Origin: Alcaligenaceae bacterium
Lineage (GTDB): Bacteria; Pseudomonadota; Gammaproteobacteria; Burkholderiales; Burkholderiaceae_B
Length of the DNA: 64,000 nt
NCBI GenBank assembly: GCA_013416485.1
Contig: JACCEO010000008.1
Location: forward strand, 92,387 to 156,386
Reading direction: 5' to 3'
Shown: positions 35,478 to 43,810 of the stretch, one piece after another
Layout: the number at the start of each line of letters is the position of its first letter
How positions within the stretch are numbered: the stretch's first letter is position 1
Position numbers and translations under genes: made by a program
Notes under the pieces: model-generated
Seen by the model: the letters and a program-made list of their open reading frames with translations, nothing else
Told to the model about the DNA's origin: nothing
Databases searched by the model: none

Positions 35478-35677
35478 ACTTTTATATTTTTTATGGGTAC
35501 CGCTGGTCTTTTTTTATACCGAAAAAATCGGCGTGCCCATGCAGGGCTTTGTCTCCTCACCTGCATGTAAGTATTGTGCATTAGTCTATGACAATAAACA
35601 CTTAGGGAATCCACTAGGTTTTACGGCTATATCATCCTTTTTTACTGATTCTTACGAATTAATTAGGTGGTTGACGT

Positions 35678-37336
35678 CTAGCTAATGACATCCTTGGCAT
35701 GAGATTGCGCACGAGGATCCAAAAAGCAATGCAAAATAGCAGGCTTTCCACTGGCCAAGGCACGTTCTAGTGCGGGTGCAAACTCGTTAGTATGATGCAC
35801 CTGTTCGCCATACCCACCAAATGCTTGGGCATACGCTGCAAAATCAGGGTTCTTCAGATCTGTCGCTACCACGCGGTTAGGAAAGTCTTTGTCCTGATGC
35901 ATGCGTATCGTGCCATAGCGTCCATTATCTATAACCACTACCACCACCGGAATATCGTACTGAACCGCAGTTGCGAATTCCTGGCCATTCATCAAGAAAC
36001 AACCATCGCCAGCAAACGCGACCACGGTACGTTGTGGAAACTGCCGCTTCGCCAAAATAGCCGCTGGTACTCCATACCCCATAGAACCACTGGTAGGTGC
36101 AAGCTGAGTACCGAACTTTTGGAAACGATAGTGTCTATGTATCCACCCCGCGTAGTTCCCCGCACCATTAGTAATAATGGCGTCATTGGGTAGTTTGTCC
36201 CTAAGCCAGGCCAGAACTTCCCCATATTGAAAGTTGCCAGGCAACTTTCTAGGCGTTTCTGTCCAACCAATGTAATCAGCATGCGCTTGAGCTGCCGAAC
36301 CTTGCCATTTGACTGCGCTGTTATCCCTAGATAGGGTTTCCAGCGCCTGGCAAAACGCGCTAGCACTTGCCTGAATAGCCAGTTTAGGCTGATACACCCG
36401 ACCCAGTTCCTGGGCACAGGGATACACATGAACCAGATCCTGGCTAGGATTAGGTACATCAAGCACTGTATACGACGATGATGGCATCTCGGAGAGCCGC
36501 CCACCAATCAAGATGATGAGATCCGATTCTGCAATGCGTGTTTTCAAACGTGGGTCTGGCCCTATACCCAGTTCGCCTGCGTAATTAGGGTGATCTGCTG
36601 GAAACAAGGAGGCACGCCGGAAGGACGTTGCCACCGGCAGTTCGTATCGTTCGGAAAAATCAACGATGGATGTAACAGCTGCACTACTCCAGGTTGATCC
36701 CCCCAGTATCACGATAGGTCGTTTCGCATTTTGCAAAAGACCCTCAAACGTTTTCAGGTCGGCAGGTGCTGGCCATGAATCCGCTGGCGTTATATAGGGG
36801 ACCTCTGGCACATTGCAGATGTCCGTCAGCATGTCTTCGGGTAGCGATACCACCACTGGTCCGGGCCTGCCCTGCATAGCAACACGAAACGCACGTGCGA
36901 TAAGTTCAGGAATTCGATCCGCCTTATCGATTTCAACCACCCATTTCGAGATAGGCGAAAACATGGCTTTGTAATCAATTTCTTGAAATGCTTCACGCTC
37001 GCGCATGCTGCGATCCACTTGCCCAATAAATAAAATCATCGGGGTGGAATCTTGCATCGCGATATGCACACCATGACTGGCATTCGTCGCACCAGGCCCT
37101 CGGGTAACAAAACAAATTCCAGGCCGTCCGGTTAGCTTGCCATAGGCTTCAGCCATCATGGCGGCACCACCCTCGGAGCGGCACGTCAAGACATCCAGAT
37201 CGGTGTCATGCATAGCATCCAGGGCAGCCAAGTAGCTTTCACCTGGTACACAGGTTAAACGCTCGACACCTTGTTTAATTAATTGGGCAATCAGTACTTG
37301 TGCAGCCGTTCTTGTTGGAGTAATACTTGAATTCAT
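35678..37336 (-). CDS. thiamine-diphosphate enzyme of the acetolactate synthase-like family
   Basis: The 552-residue protein has the three domains of the ThDP superfamily: an N-terminal Pyr domain with catalytic Glu55 in SEGGAAMMAEAYG, a central domain (about 190-345), and a C-terminal PP domain with GDG at 443-445 and Asn-containing VIDNGRYGTIRMHQ (the GDG-N Mg/ThDP motif). It is not the biosynthetic ilvI, which lies at 5073. Close relatives include acetolactate synthase-like proteins, benzoylformate decarboxylase and sulfoacetaldehyde acetyltransferase, and the substrate is unknown. Its start overlaps the upstream aminotransferase stop by 4 nt (ATGA), so the two are coupled. A likely pathway is transamination to a 2-oxo acid and then ThDP-dependent decarboxylation or carboligation. 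Confidence 0.88.
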   Translation of the reverse strand: MNSSITPTRTAAQVLIAQLIKQGVERLTCVPGESYLAALDAMHDTDLDVLTCRSEGGAAMMAEAYGKLTGRPGICFVTRGPGATNASHGVHIAMQDSTPMILFIGQVDRSMREREAFQEIDYKAMFSPISKWVVEIDKADRIPELIARAFRVAMQGRPGPVVVSLPEDMLTDICNVPEVPYITPADSWPAPADLKTFEGLLQNAKRPIVILGGSTWSSAAVTSIVDFSERYELPVATSFRRASLFPADHPNYAGELGIGPDPRLKTRIAESDLIILIGGRLSEMPSSSYTVLDVPNPSQDLVHVYPCAQELGRVYQPKLAIQASASAFCQALETLSRDNSAVKWQGSAAQAHADYIGWTETPRKLPGNFQYGEVLAWLRDKLPNDAIITNGAGNYAGWIHRHYRFQKFGTQLAPTSGSMGYGVPAAILAKRQFPQRTVVAFAGDGCFLMNGQEFATAVQYDIPVVVVVIDNGRYGTIRMHQDKDFPNRVVATDLKNPDFAAYAQAFGGYGEQVHHTNEFAPALERALASGKPAILHCFLDPRAQSHAKDVIS

Positions 37337-38562
37337 GATAATGCCTTACACGCTGCAGCGATCCTATCGCAAGCTAGGTTGATATCGCTAGTGGACGCCG
37401 CGTACGAAATACGGAAATAGGGACCAAGACCAAAGCAGCTTCCCGGCACAATCGCCGTATCGTAGTAATTCAGCAGATAACTACAAAATGCGCTATCAGA
37501 GTCAATTTTTACCCCTTGAGGTGTGGTTTTACCCAAAACGCCTGCACAGCTGGCAAATATGTAAAACGCCCCTTCTGGTAAGCGGCAACTAATGCCTTCG
37601 ATTTGATTTAACCTACCCACTACCAGATCACGTCGCTGTTGAAATATTGCCCGACGCTCGGCAATAATGTCTTGTGGCCCATTCAAAGCAGCAATCGTAG
37701 CAACTTGACTGATAGAGCTTGGATTCGATGTACTTTGACTTTGTACCGTTGCCATCGCGGTAATCAGTTCTTTAGGACCGGCTCCGTAGCCAAGTCGCCA
37801 GCCCGTCATAGCATACGCTTTGGAAACCCCGTTCACCGTTAGCGTGCGCGGTTTCAGTGCGGGTTCTAGTTGAGCTGCCGTCACAAAAGGCTGGTCATCG
37901 TAAATCAAATGCTCGTAGATATCGTCTGAAAGCAGCCAAACATGCGGGTGGCGCAGCAAAACGTCAAGCAAGGGTCGCAATTGCTCGGCCGAATAGGCGG
38001 CCCCAGTAGGATTGGACGGTGAGTTAAGCAACAACCACCGAGTGCGCGGGGTAATCGCGGCTTCCAGGTCTGCGGCGTCTAAACGAAACCCATTCGCTTC
38101 ATGGCACTGCACGGGCACAGCGGTTCCATCGGCAATGGCGATCATGTCGATATACGACGTCCAGTATGGCGAAGCAATGATTACTTCATCGCCTGCGCTA
38201 AGTGTCGCCATAAACGCATTATGAATCACTTGCTTGGCACCTGCCGACACAGTGATTTCATCCAGCGCAAACTCCAGACTATTTTCACGACGGAACTTAT
38301 CGATAATGGCCGCCTTCAGTTCGACCGTTCCGTCTAGCGTCGTATATTTAGTAGCTCCGTCCCTAATCGCTTGGATACCAGCCTCTTTGATGTGATCAGG
38401 TGTGTCAAAGTCGGGCTCGCCTGCCCCTAGCACAACCACCGGGTGACCTTCCCTACGTCGTTGTGCAGCAGCCGCTCCGATCCGAAGTATTTCAGACACA
38501 CCCATAGTCGCGATGCGTTGTGCACGCTTTAATTCTGATGGTGACGATGTTGATGAATTCAT
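37333..38562 (-). CDS. class I/II PLP-dependent aminotransferase (aspartate aminotransferase-like)
   Basis: The 409-residue protein shows fold-type I aminotransferase features: GEPDFDTPDHI (about 48-58), the substrate/PLP region SPSNPTGAAYS (about 181-191), the PLP Lys248 in NGVSKAYAMTGWRLGY, and the carboxylate-binding Arg in FRISYAAS near the end. It is of the AspC subgroup I-gamma type that also includes enzymes for aromatic and other amino acids. It is the first gene of a two-gene unit with the ThDP enzyme and overlaps it by 4 nt. The substrate cannot be read from the sequence. Confidence 0.88.
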   Translation of the reverse strand: MNSSTSSPSELKRAQRIATMGVSEILRIGAAAAQRRREGHPVVVLGAGEPDFDTPDHIKEAGIQAIRDGATKYTTLDGTVELKAAIIDKFRRENSLEFALDEITVSAGAKQVIHNAFMATLSAGDEVIIASPYWTSYIDMIAIADGTAVPVQCHEANGFRLDAADLEAAITPRTRWLLLNSPSNPTGAAYSAEQLRPLLDVLLRHPHVWLLSDDIYEHLIYDDQPFVTAAQLEPALKPRTLTVNGVSKAYAMTGWRLGYGAGPKELITAMATVQSQSTSNPSSISQVATIAALNGPQDIIAERRAIFQQRRDLVVGRLNQIEGISCRLPEGAFYIFASCAGVLGKTTPQGVKIDSDSAFCSYLLNYYDTAIVPGSCFGLGPYFRISYAASTSDINLACDRIAAACKALS

Positions 38563-38635
38563 TACATTTACCTAGTCTGTTAAATCAGCTGCGCTAAGCC
38601 CGTAGTCTTACATGATTTCATTTATTATTACACGT

Positions 38636-38675
38636 AAAAAGGCCCGCACAGCAATTACTGTACGGGCCTTTTTAT
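38636..38675. terminator. bidirectional terminator between icd and the aminotransferase
   Basis: AAAAAGGCCCG / CGGGCCTTTTT with inner ACAG/CTGT and a 6-nt loop, 37 nt past the icd stop on the minus strand. The A and T tracts on either side make it usable in both directions. Confidence 0.88.
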
Positions 38676-38711
38676 TGAACTACAGCGCAAGGCAATAGTT
38701 CAGATCTTACA

Positions 38712-39968
38712 TTACATATTGTTGATCATGACCTGGCCAAAGCCCGAGCACGATACCTGCGACGCACCTTCCATCAGGCGTGCGAAGTCGTAGGTAACTT
38801 TTTTGGACTGTATGGATTTTTCCATGCTGGCAATAATCAAGTCAGCCGCTTCAGTCCAGCCCATGTGACGCAGCATCATTTCAGCCGACAAGATCAGCGA
38901 GCCGGGGTTCACGTAGTCTTTGCCTGCGTATTTTGGTGCTGTACCGTGTGTCGCTTCGAACATGGCTACCGAATCAGACAGGTTAGCGCCTGGGGCAATA
39001 CCAATACCACCGACCTGTGCAGCCAGCGCGTCAGAAACGTAGTCACCGTTCAGGTTCAATGTAGCGATAACATCGTATTCTGCAGGACGCAACAGGATTT
39101 GCTGCAAGAATGCATCGGCGATGGAGTCTTTAATGGTGATTTCGCGACCTGTTTTTGGGTTTTTGAACTTGCACCAAGGACCGCCATCAATCAATTGAGC
39201 ACCGAATTCTTCTTGGGCCAATTCGTAGCCCCAGTCACGAAAGCCACCTTCGGTGTACTTCATGATGTTGCCTTTGTGCACCAGCGTCACCGATGAACGG
39301 TCATTGTCGATAGCGTACTGTATGGCTTTACGAACCAAGCGCTGTGTACCTTCGCGGGACACAGGTTTGATACCTATGCCGGACGATGCAGGGAAACGGA
39401 TTTTGTTAACGCCCAATTTGCTTTGCAGGAAGTCGATCAGCTCTTTAGCTTGCTCGGAACCAGCTTCGAATTCGATACCAGCGTAGATGTCTTCCGAGTT
39501 TTCACGGAAAATAACCATGTTAGTTTTTTCTGGCTCGCGTACTGGGGAAGGAGTACCGGCAAAGTAACGGACTGGGCGCAAGCAAACGTACAGATCCAAT
39601 TGCTGACGCAGTGCCACGTTCAATGAGCGAATACCACCACCGACGGGTGTTGTCAGCGGGCCTTTGATGGATACTACGTAGTTTTTTACAGCGTCCAGGG
39701 TCTCTTCTGGCAACCAGACATCGGGACCGTAAATTTGAGTGGACTTTTCACCCGCGTAAATTTCCATCCAGTGGATTTTACGCTTACCATCGTAGGCCTT
39801 AGCGACAGCTGCGTCCACAACCTTGATCATGACGGGTGAAATATCAACACCAGTACCGTCGCCTTCGATGTAAGGAATAATGGGTTCATCAGGAACGTTA
39901 AGCGAAAAGTCGGCATTCACCGAAATTTTCTGGCCCACGGCTGGGATCTTGATATGCTGATAAGACAT
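38712..39968 (-). CDS. icd: isocitrate dehydrogenase (NADP+)
   Basis: Icd oxidises isocitrate to 2-oxoglutarate in the TCA cycle. The ATG at 39968 (418 aa, [15 protein letters not shown]) matches the E. coli-type dimeric enzyme; the extra upstream codons are non-coding. The regulatory Ser region is [20 protein letters not shown], the isocitrate/metal site is in [19 protein letters not shown], and the NADP-specificity region includes [19 protein letters not shown]. Its own terminator follows and it appears monocistronic. Confidence 0.96.
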   Translation of the reverse strand: MSYQHIKIPAVGQKISVNADFSLNVPDEPIIPYIEGDGTGVDISPVMIKVVDAAVAKAYDGKRKIHWMEIYAGEKSTQIYGPDVWLPEETLDAVKNYVVSIKGPLTTPVGGGIRSLNVALRQQLDLYVCLRPVRYFAGTPSPVREPEKTNMVIFRENSEDIYAGIEFEAGSEQAKELIDFLQSKLGVNKIRFPASSGIGIKPVSREGTQRLVRKAIQYAIDNDRSSVTLVHKGNIMKYTEGGFRDWGYELAQEEFGAQLIDGGPWCKFKNPKTGREITIKDSIADAFLQQILLRPAEYDVIATLNLNGDYVSDALAAQVGGIGIAPGANLSDSVAMFEATHGTAPKYAGKDYVNPGSLILSAEMMLRHMGWTEAADLIIASMEKSIQSKKVTYDFARLMEGASQVSCSGFGQVMINNM

Positions 39969-40195
39969 GTATGCTCCAGTAATCGAATACGAGATGGATA
40001 AATAAGTTAAGCCAGGTGTTACGACCACATGACGCACCCGAAGCCGGACCATCAAGTAGTCTTATATAAGAGTAGTTTAGCCTACTTCCGCAAAAATTTT
40101 AACGTTACGCTATATTGCCTGGCTAACCTTAGCCTTGCAAGGCCAGCTTTATAATACAAACTACGCCAGGGGCTAGCCCCATAACCAGGAAAACT

Positions 40196-40624
40196 ATGTT
40201 CAACCCTACGCGCGAGCAAGTTCGCTTATTTTTTACCGACTCCTGGAAAAAACACCAGGCCAAAAGTGTGTTGACGCCTTTAGAGATGATGGCGGTGACG
40301 ATTATTCAGCAGCATCCTGAATACCATGATGACATGGTCAACCCAGAAATAACGATTAAGGACTACCTGCCTGAGCAAGGAAAAACCAATCCTTTTTTGC
40401 ATTTATCCATGCACCTGGCCATTACCGAACAACTATCTATAGACCAGCCACCTGGGATTAAGGCGGCATATCAGGGACTACTGGGTACCCACGATGCCCA
40501 CGATGCCATGCATATTATTATGGACGCCTTGGGTGAAATCATTTGGGAAGCACAACGGCTAAAAACCCCATTTGATAATGACCGCTATTTAGACCTAATA
40601 CGGCGTCATGCTACCCGTCACTAA
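40196..40624 (+). CDS. DUF1841 family protein
   Basis: A 142-residue soluble protein beginning MFNPTREQVRLFFTDSW with the conserved core EYHDDMVNPE, NPFLHLSMHLAITEQLSIDQP and DAHDAMHIIMDALGEIIWEAQ. This His-rich pattern is that of the DUF1841 family, which is widespread in betaproteobacteria and has no known function. AGGA lies 9 nt upstream of the ATG. It is divergent from icd and convergent with the cytochrome genes. Confidence 0.88.
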   Translation: MFNPTREQVRLFFTDSWKKHQAKSVLTPLEMMAVTIIQQHPEYHDDMVNPEITIKDYLPEQGKTNPFLHLSMHLAITEQLSIDQPPGIKAAYQGLLGTHDAHDAMHIIMDALGEIIWEAQRLKTPFDNDRYLDLIRRHATRH

Positions 40625-40727
40625 GCTGGGCAGCGCAAAAGCGGCAACGCCGCATCAACCACAATATTAAGTATGAACCACTATAAAAATGGGGCCACAT
40701 TCAACAGCCCCTTTTTTAATAAGCAAT

Positions 40728-41090
40728 TTATTTGCGCACTGCCAGGTCAGATGGCAAAGTTGCCAACCAGGCCGATATATTGTCAATATCGATAGTGGAT
40801 AGCTGAGCTACCATAGCGCCCATAATGGCATTTTTACGGATGTTTGCTGTTGCTGGCGCACCAGCTGCACCGCGTTTGTAGGAAGTTAGTGCGTGCTTAA
40901 GATAGTCAGCATGCTGACCTGCCAATATAGGATAGGCCGGACTGGTAGATGTTTTTGCATCAGCACCATGACAAGAAGCACAGGTGAATTTTTCGAAGGC
41001 GGCTTTGCCAGCGTCCAGGTCGGCGGCAAACGCACCGTTAGTAGCCATGATCAATGCCGACCCGATAAGGGCGAGTTTTAGTTGTTTCAT
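40728..41090 (-). CDS. class I cytochrome c (c553-type), periplasmic
   Basis: The 120-residue protein has a signal peptide (cleavage after AFA, about residue 22) and one haem-binding site CASCH (37-41). PILAGQHADYL is the characteristic stretch of the c553/c554-like group and Met residues near IMGAM can supply the axial ligand. It follows a second cytochrome of the same type after 12 nt, with the same AGQxADYL element, so the pair likely arose by duplication and transfers electrons in the periplasm. Confidence 0.9.
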   Translation of the reverse strand: MKQLKLALIGSALIMATNGAFAADLDAGKAAFEKFTCASCHGADAKTSTSPAYPILAGQHADYLKHALTSYKRGAAGAPATANIRKNAIMGAMVAQLSTIDIDNISAWLATLPSDLAVRK

Positions 41091-41102
41091 TAGAGCCCCC
41101 GA

Positions 41103-41459
41103 TTATTTAAGATTGGAATAGTAGGCGGCAAGATCAGCGATGTCTTGGTCAGACAGGCTTTGCGCAATAACTTCCATAGATGGAAAGGATCGGGCACCAC
41201 TGGCATAATCTTTCAATGCCGCTACTAGGTAGTCAGCATTCTGACCTGCAATCATGGGAACATGGTAGACCTCGGGGAAGCTGGCTTTGTAGCCTTTGAT
41301 ACCATGACAGCCTATACACATCGAGATTTTATCATTACGTGCGGCTTCGGCATCGCCTACAGGGGCAGCGTCGGCGGCCATGACCTGGGCAGAAACAGCA
41401 CAGGTAGCCATAAAGGCCAACGCAGACAAAGCCTGCTTCAAGGATGTTCGCAACTTCAT
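41103..41459 (-). CDS. class I cytochrome c (c553-type), periplasmic
   Basis: From the ATG at 41459 (118 aa) there is a signal peptide (MKLRTSLKQALSALAFMATC, cleavage near VMAAD) and one haem site CIGCH (48-52). PMIAGQNADYLVAALKDY parallels the neighbouring cytochrome, and FPSMEVIAQSLSDQDIADLA includes the probable axial Met. The longer frame carries 31 implausible extra codons. It is first in the two-cytochrome operon and divergent from the moxR-type gene. Confidence 0.9.
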   Translation of the reverse strand: MKLRTSLKQALSALAFMATCAVSAQVMAADAAPVGDAEAARNDKISMCIGCHGIKGYKASFPEVYHVPMIAGQNADYLVAALKDYASGARSFPSMEVIAQSLSDQDIADLAAYYSNLK

Positions 41460-41602
41460 AGGAGCTCTCGTTATTAGCAGTAAACGGAAACCGGCTTTGA
41501 CCGGCCTTACCCAAATCAACTCGTCGATTGTACGATAATTGAGTAAGATCAAACAGAACCTCTTTTATATATTGACATAGTGCTTACCCCAAGCGACAAA
41601 AC

Positions 41603-42463
41603 ATGACACAACATAATCAATCACGTTTTACAGGTACCGAACGCTATATCGCCACCGAGGACCTGAAGCTGGCTGTCAACGCTGCACTGGCCCTGCAGCG
41701 CCCCTTACTGATCAAAGGTGAACCCGGCACCGGCAAAACCATGCTGGCAGAAGAAGTGGCCGCTGCATTGCAAAGGCCTTTGCTGCAATGGCATATTAAA
41801 TCCACTACTAAAGCCCACCAGGGTTTATATGAATATGATGCGGTATCACGGTTGCGCGACTCGCAGTTAGGCGATGAAAAAGTCCGTGATATCGGCAACT
41901 ACATCGTCAAGGGCGTCTTATGGCAAGCCTTCGATGCCGATGAACCTGTCGTTGTCCTGATCGACGAAATCGACAAAGCCGACATTGAGTTCCCTAACGA
42001 CTTGCTACGCGAACTGGATCGCATGGAGTTTCATGTTTACGAAACCCGCCAAACCATAAAAGCCAGACACCGTCCATTAATTATTATCACTTCCAATAAT
42101 GAAAAAGACCTGCCCGACGCTTTTTTACGTCGCTGCTTTTTTCATTACATCAACTTCCCCGATCGCAATACCTTACAAGAAATCGTTTCGGTGCATTACC
42201 CCGACATTCGTCAAGACGTACTGTCAGCAGCCCTGGATACGTTTTTTGCCTTACGCGACGCCCCTGGCTTGAAGAAAAAGCCATCCACCTCTGAATTCTT
42301 GGATTGGCTACGTTTACTGATGAATGAATCCATACCGGCCGCAGACATCAACAGCGTAAACGGTGACCTTCCCTTAATGGCTGGGGCTTTATTAAAAAAC
42401 GAACAGGATTTAAGCCTACTAGAAAGACTAGCGGCTATGGCGCGTGTCGGCCAACGCCGCTAG
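41603..42463 (+). CDS. MoxR-family AAA+ ATPase
   Basis: The 286-residue ATPase has Walker A GEPGTGKT (39-46), Walker B VVVLIDEIDKAD, sensor 1 ITSNNEKDLPDAFLRRC with the arginine finger region, and a C-terminal lid. MoxR ATPases act as chaperones that insert metals or activate enzymes, normally with a VWA partner; here that partner is the next gene (72-bp gap). The sequence is close to the CoxD-like subgroup. The target is unknown. No Mo-hydroxylase genes are adjacent, and the divergent neighbours are two periplasmic cytochromes. Confidence 0.9.
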   Translation: MTQHNQSRFTGTERYIATEDLKLAVNAALALQRPLLIKGEPGTGKTMLAEEVAAALQRPLLQWHIKSTTKAHQGLYEYDAVSRLRDSQLGDEKVRDIGNYIVKGVLWQAFDADEPVVVLIDEIDKADIEFPNDLLRELDRMEFHVYETRQTIKARHRPLIIITSNNEKDLPDAFLRRCFFHYINFPDRNTLQEIVSVHYPDIRQDVLSAALDTFFALRDAPGLKKKPSTSEFLDWLRLLMNESIPAADINSVNGDLPLMAGALLKNEQDLSLLERLAAMARVGQRR

Positions 42464-42535
42464 GAATTTCACCATAAGTACCAAGCTGCATACAGCCACC
42501 CAAATAGCCGCTGACCGGACCCACGCCAACTTCCT

Positions 42536-43708
42536 ATGCTGACTGACTTCTTCTACCATTTGCGCGCTCACAAATTGCCGGTTTCTGTACAGGAATACCT
42601 AACCCTGTTAGAAACCTTGCAAAGCAACATCATGCCGCCCACGTTGGATGATTTTTATCACCTAGCGCGCCTCACCCTGGTCAAAGATGAAACCCTGTTT
42701 GATCGCTATGACCAGGCGTTCGGCAGTTACTACAAAAAGCTTGAAGCGGCATTACCTGCCGACAAGGAAATCCCACTGGATTGGCTCATTAAAGAATTCC
42801 AAAAAAACCTTAGTCCTGAAGAAAAAGCCGCGATAGAAAAACATGGCTGGGACAAGCTTATGGAACTATTCAAAGAGCGCCTTGAAGAACAGAAAGGCCG
42901 GCATGCCGGTGGCAACAAATGGATAGGCACAGGCGGCTCATCCGCCTTCGGACACGGTGGTTACCATCCTGAAGGGATACGCGTCGGCGGGCCATCGGCA
43001 GGCAACAGAACTGCTGTCAAAGTCTGGGAAAAACGTGAATACCGTGATTACGATGACCAACAGGAATTAGGTACGCGTAACTTCAAAATGGCTTTACGAC
43101 GGCTGCGCCGCTTTGCCCGTGAAGGTGCCGAGCTTGAGCTGGACCTAGAAGACACCATACACAGCACAGCTCGTAATGCAGGGTTTCTAGATCTGCAAAT
43201 GGTGCCCGAGCGGCACAACACCGTTAAAGTCGTGATGTTGCTGGATGTAGGTGGAAGCATGGACGACCACATTGCCAGGGTCGAAGAGTTATTTTCTGCT
43301 GCACGTAGTGAATTTCGCCATTTAGACGTGTACTACTTTCATAATTGTCCCTACGAGTCGTTATGGCAACACAATGGCCGACGTCACAACGAGCGCCTGG
43401 ACACATGGGACATATTACGTAAATACAACGACGATTGGCGCTTAATCATCGTTGGTGATGCCACCATGAGCCCCTACGAAATTTTACACCCCGGTGGTTC
43501 GGTCGAGCATCACAACAAAGAAACAGGCGCCACTTGGCTACAACGGCTACTAGATACCTGGCCGAAATCTGTGTGGTTAAACCCAGAGCCTGAAGGGTAT
43601 TGGCAGTACCGCCAGTCCATAGCTATCATCAAAAACATTGTGCATGACCGTATGTACCCTGTAACAGTAAGCGGACTAGAGCAGGCCATGCGCATGCTCT
43701 CAAAATAA
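42536..43708 (+). CDS. VWA-domain protein, MoxR partner (CoxE-like)
   Basis: The 390-residue protein has an N-terminal helical region, a Gly-rich linker (about 124-157, GGNKWIGTGGSSAFGHGGYH) and a von Willebrand A domain from about residue 230. The metal-ion site reads DVGGSMD (237-243) instead of the strict DxSxS, so the first serine is glycine; the second Ser and the Asp are kept. Such DVGGSMD forms occur in CoxE-like proteins as far as I recall. It likely works with the upstream MoxR ATPase in maturation of a protein complex. The 5' end is 72 bp after moxR. Confidence 0.87.
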   Translation: MLTDFFYHLRAHKLPVSVQEYLTLLETLQSNIMPPTLDDFYHLARLTLVKDETLFDRYDQAFGSYYKKLEAALPADKEIPLDWLIKEFQKNLSPEEKAAIEKHGWDKLMELFKERLEEQKGRHAGGNKWIGTGGSSAFGHGGYHPEGIRVGGPSAGNRTAVKVWEKREYRDYDDQQELGTRNFKMALRRLRRFAREGAELELDLEDTIHSTARNAGFLDLQMVPERHNTVKVVMLLDVGGSMDDHIARVEELFSAARSEFRHLDVYYFHNCPYESLWQHNGRRHNERLDTWDILRKYNDDWRLIIVGDATMSPYEILHPGGSVEHHNKETGATWLQRLLDTWPKSVWLNPEPEGYWQYRQSIAIIKNIVHDRMYPVTVSGLEQAMRMLSK

Positions 43709-43810
43709 TTTTCCAGTTAGCTATATAACATCCTGTCACGTGTTAAAACCGACACTATTCGCGTGAACACTCACGACCAAATTCGCATCTTAAAGTAGGA
43801 CCTTACGCCT

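Noticed and set aside
35461..35685. 74-codon frame with a CKYC motif downstream of smr
   Set aside because: The GTG start lies inside the terminator hairpin, there is no ribosome-binding site, and the frame overlaps the next gene's end.
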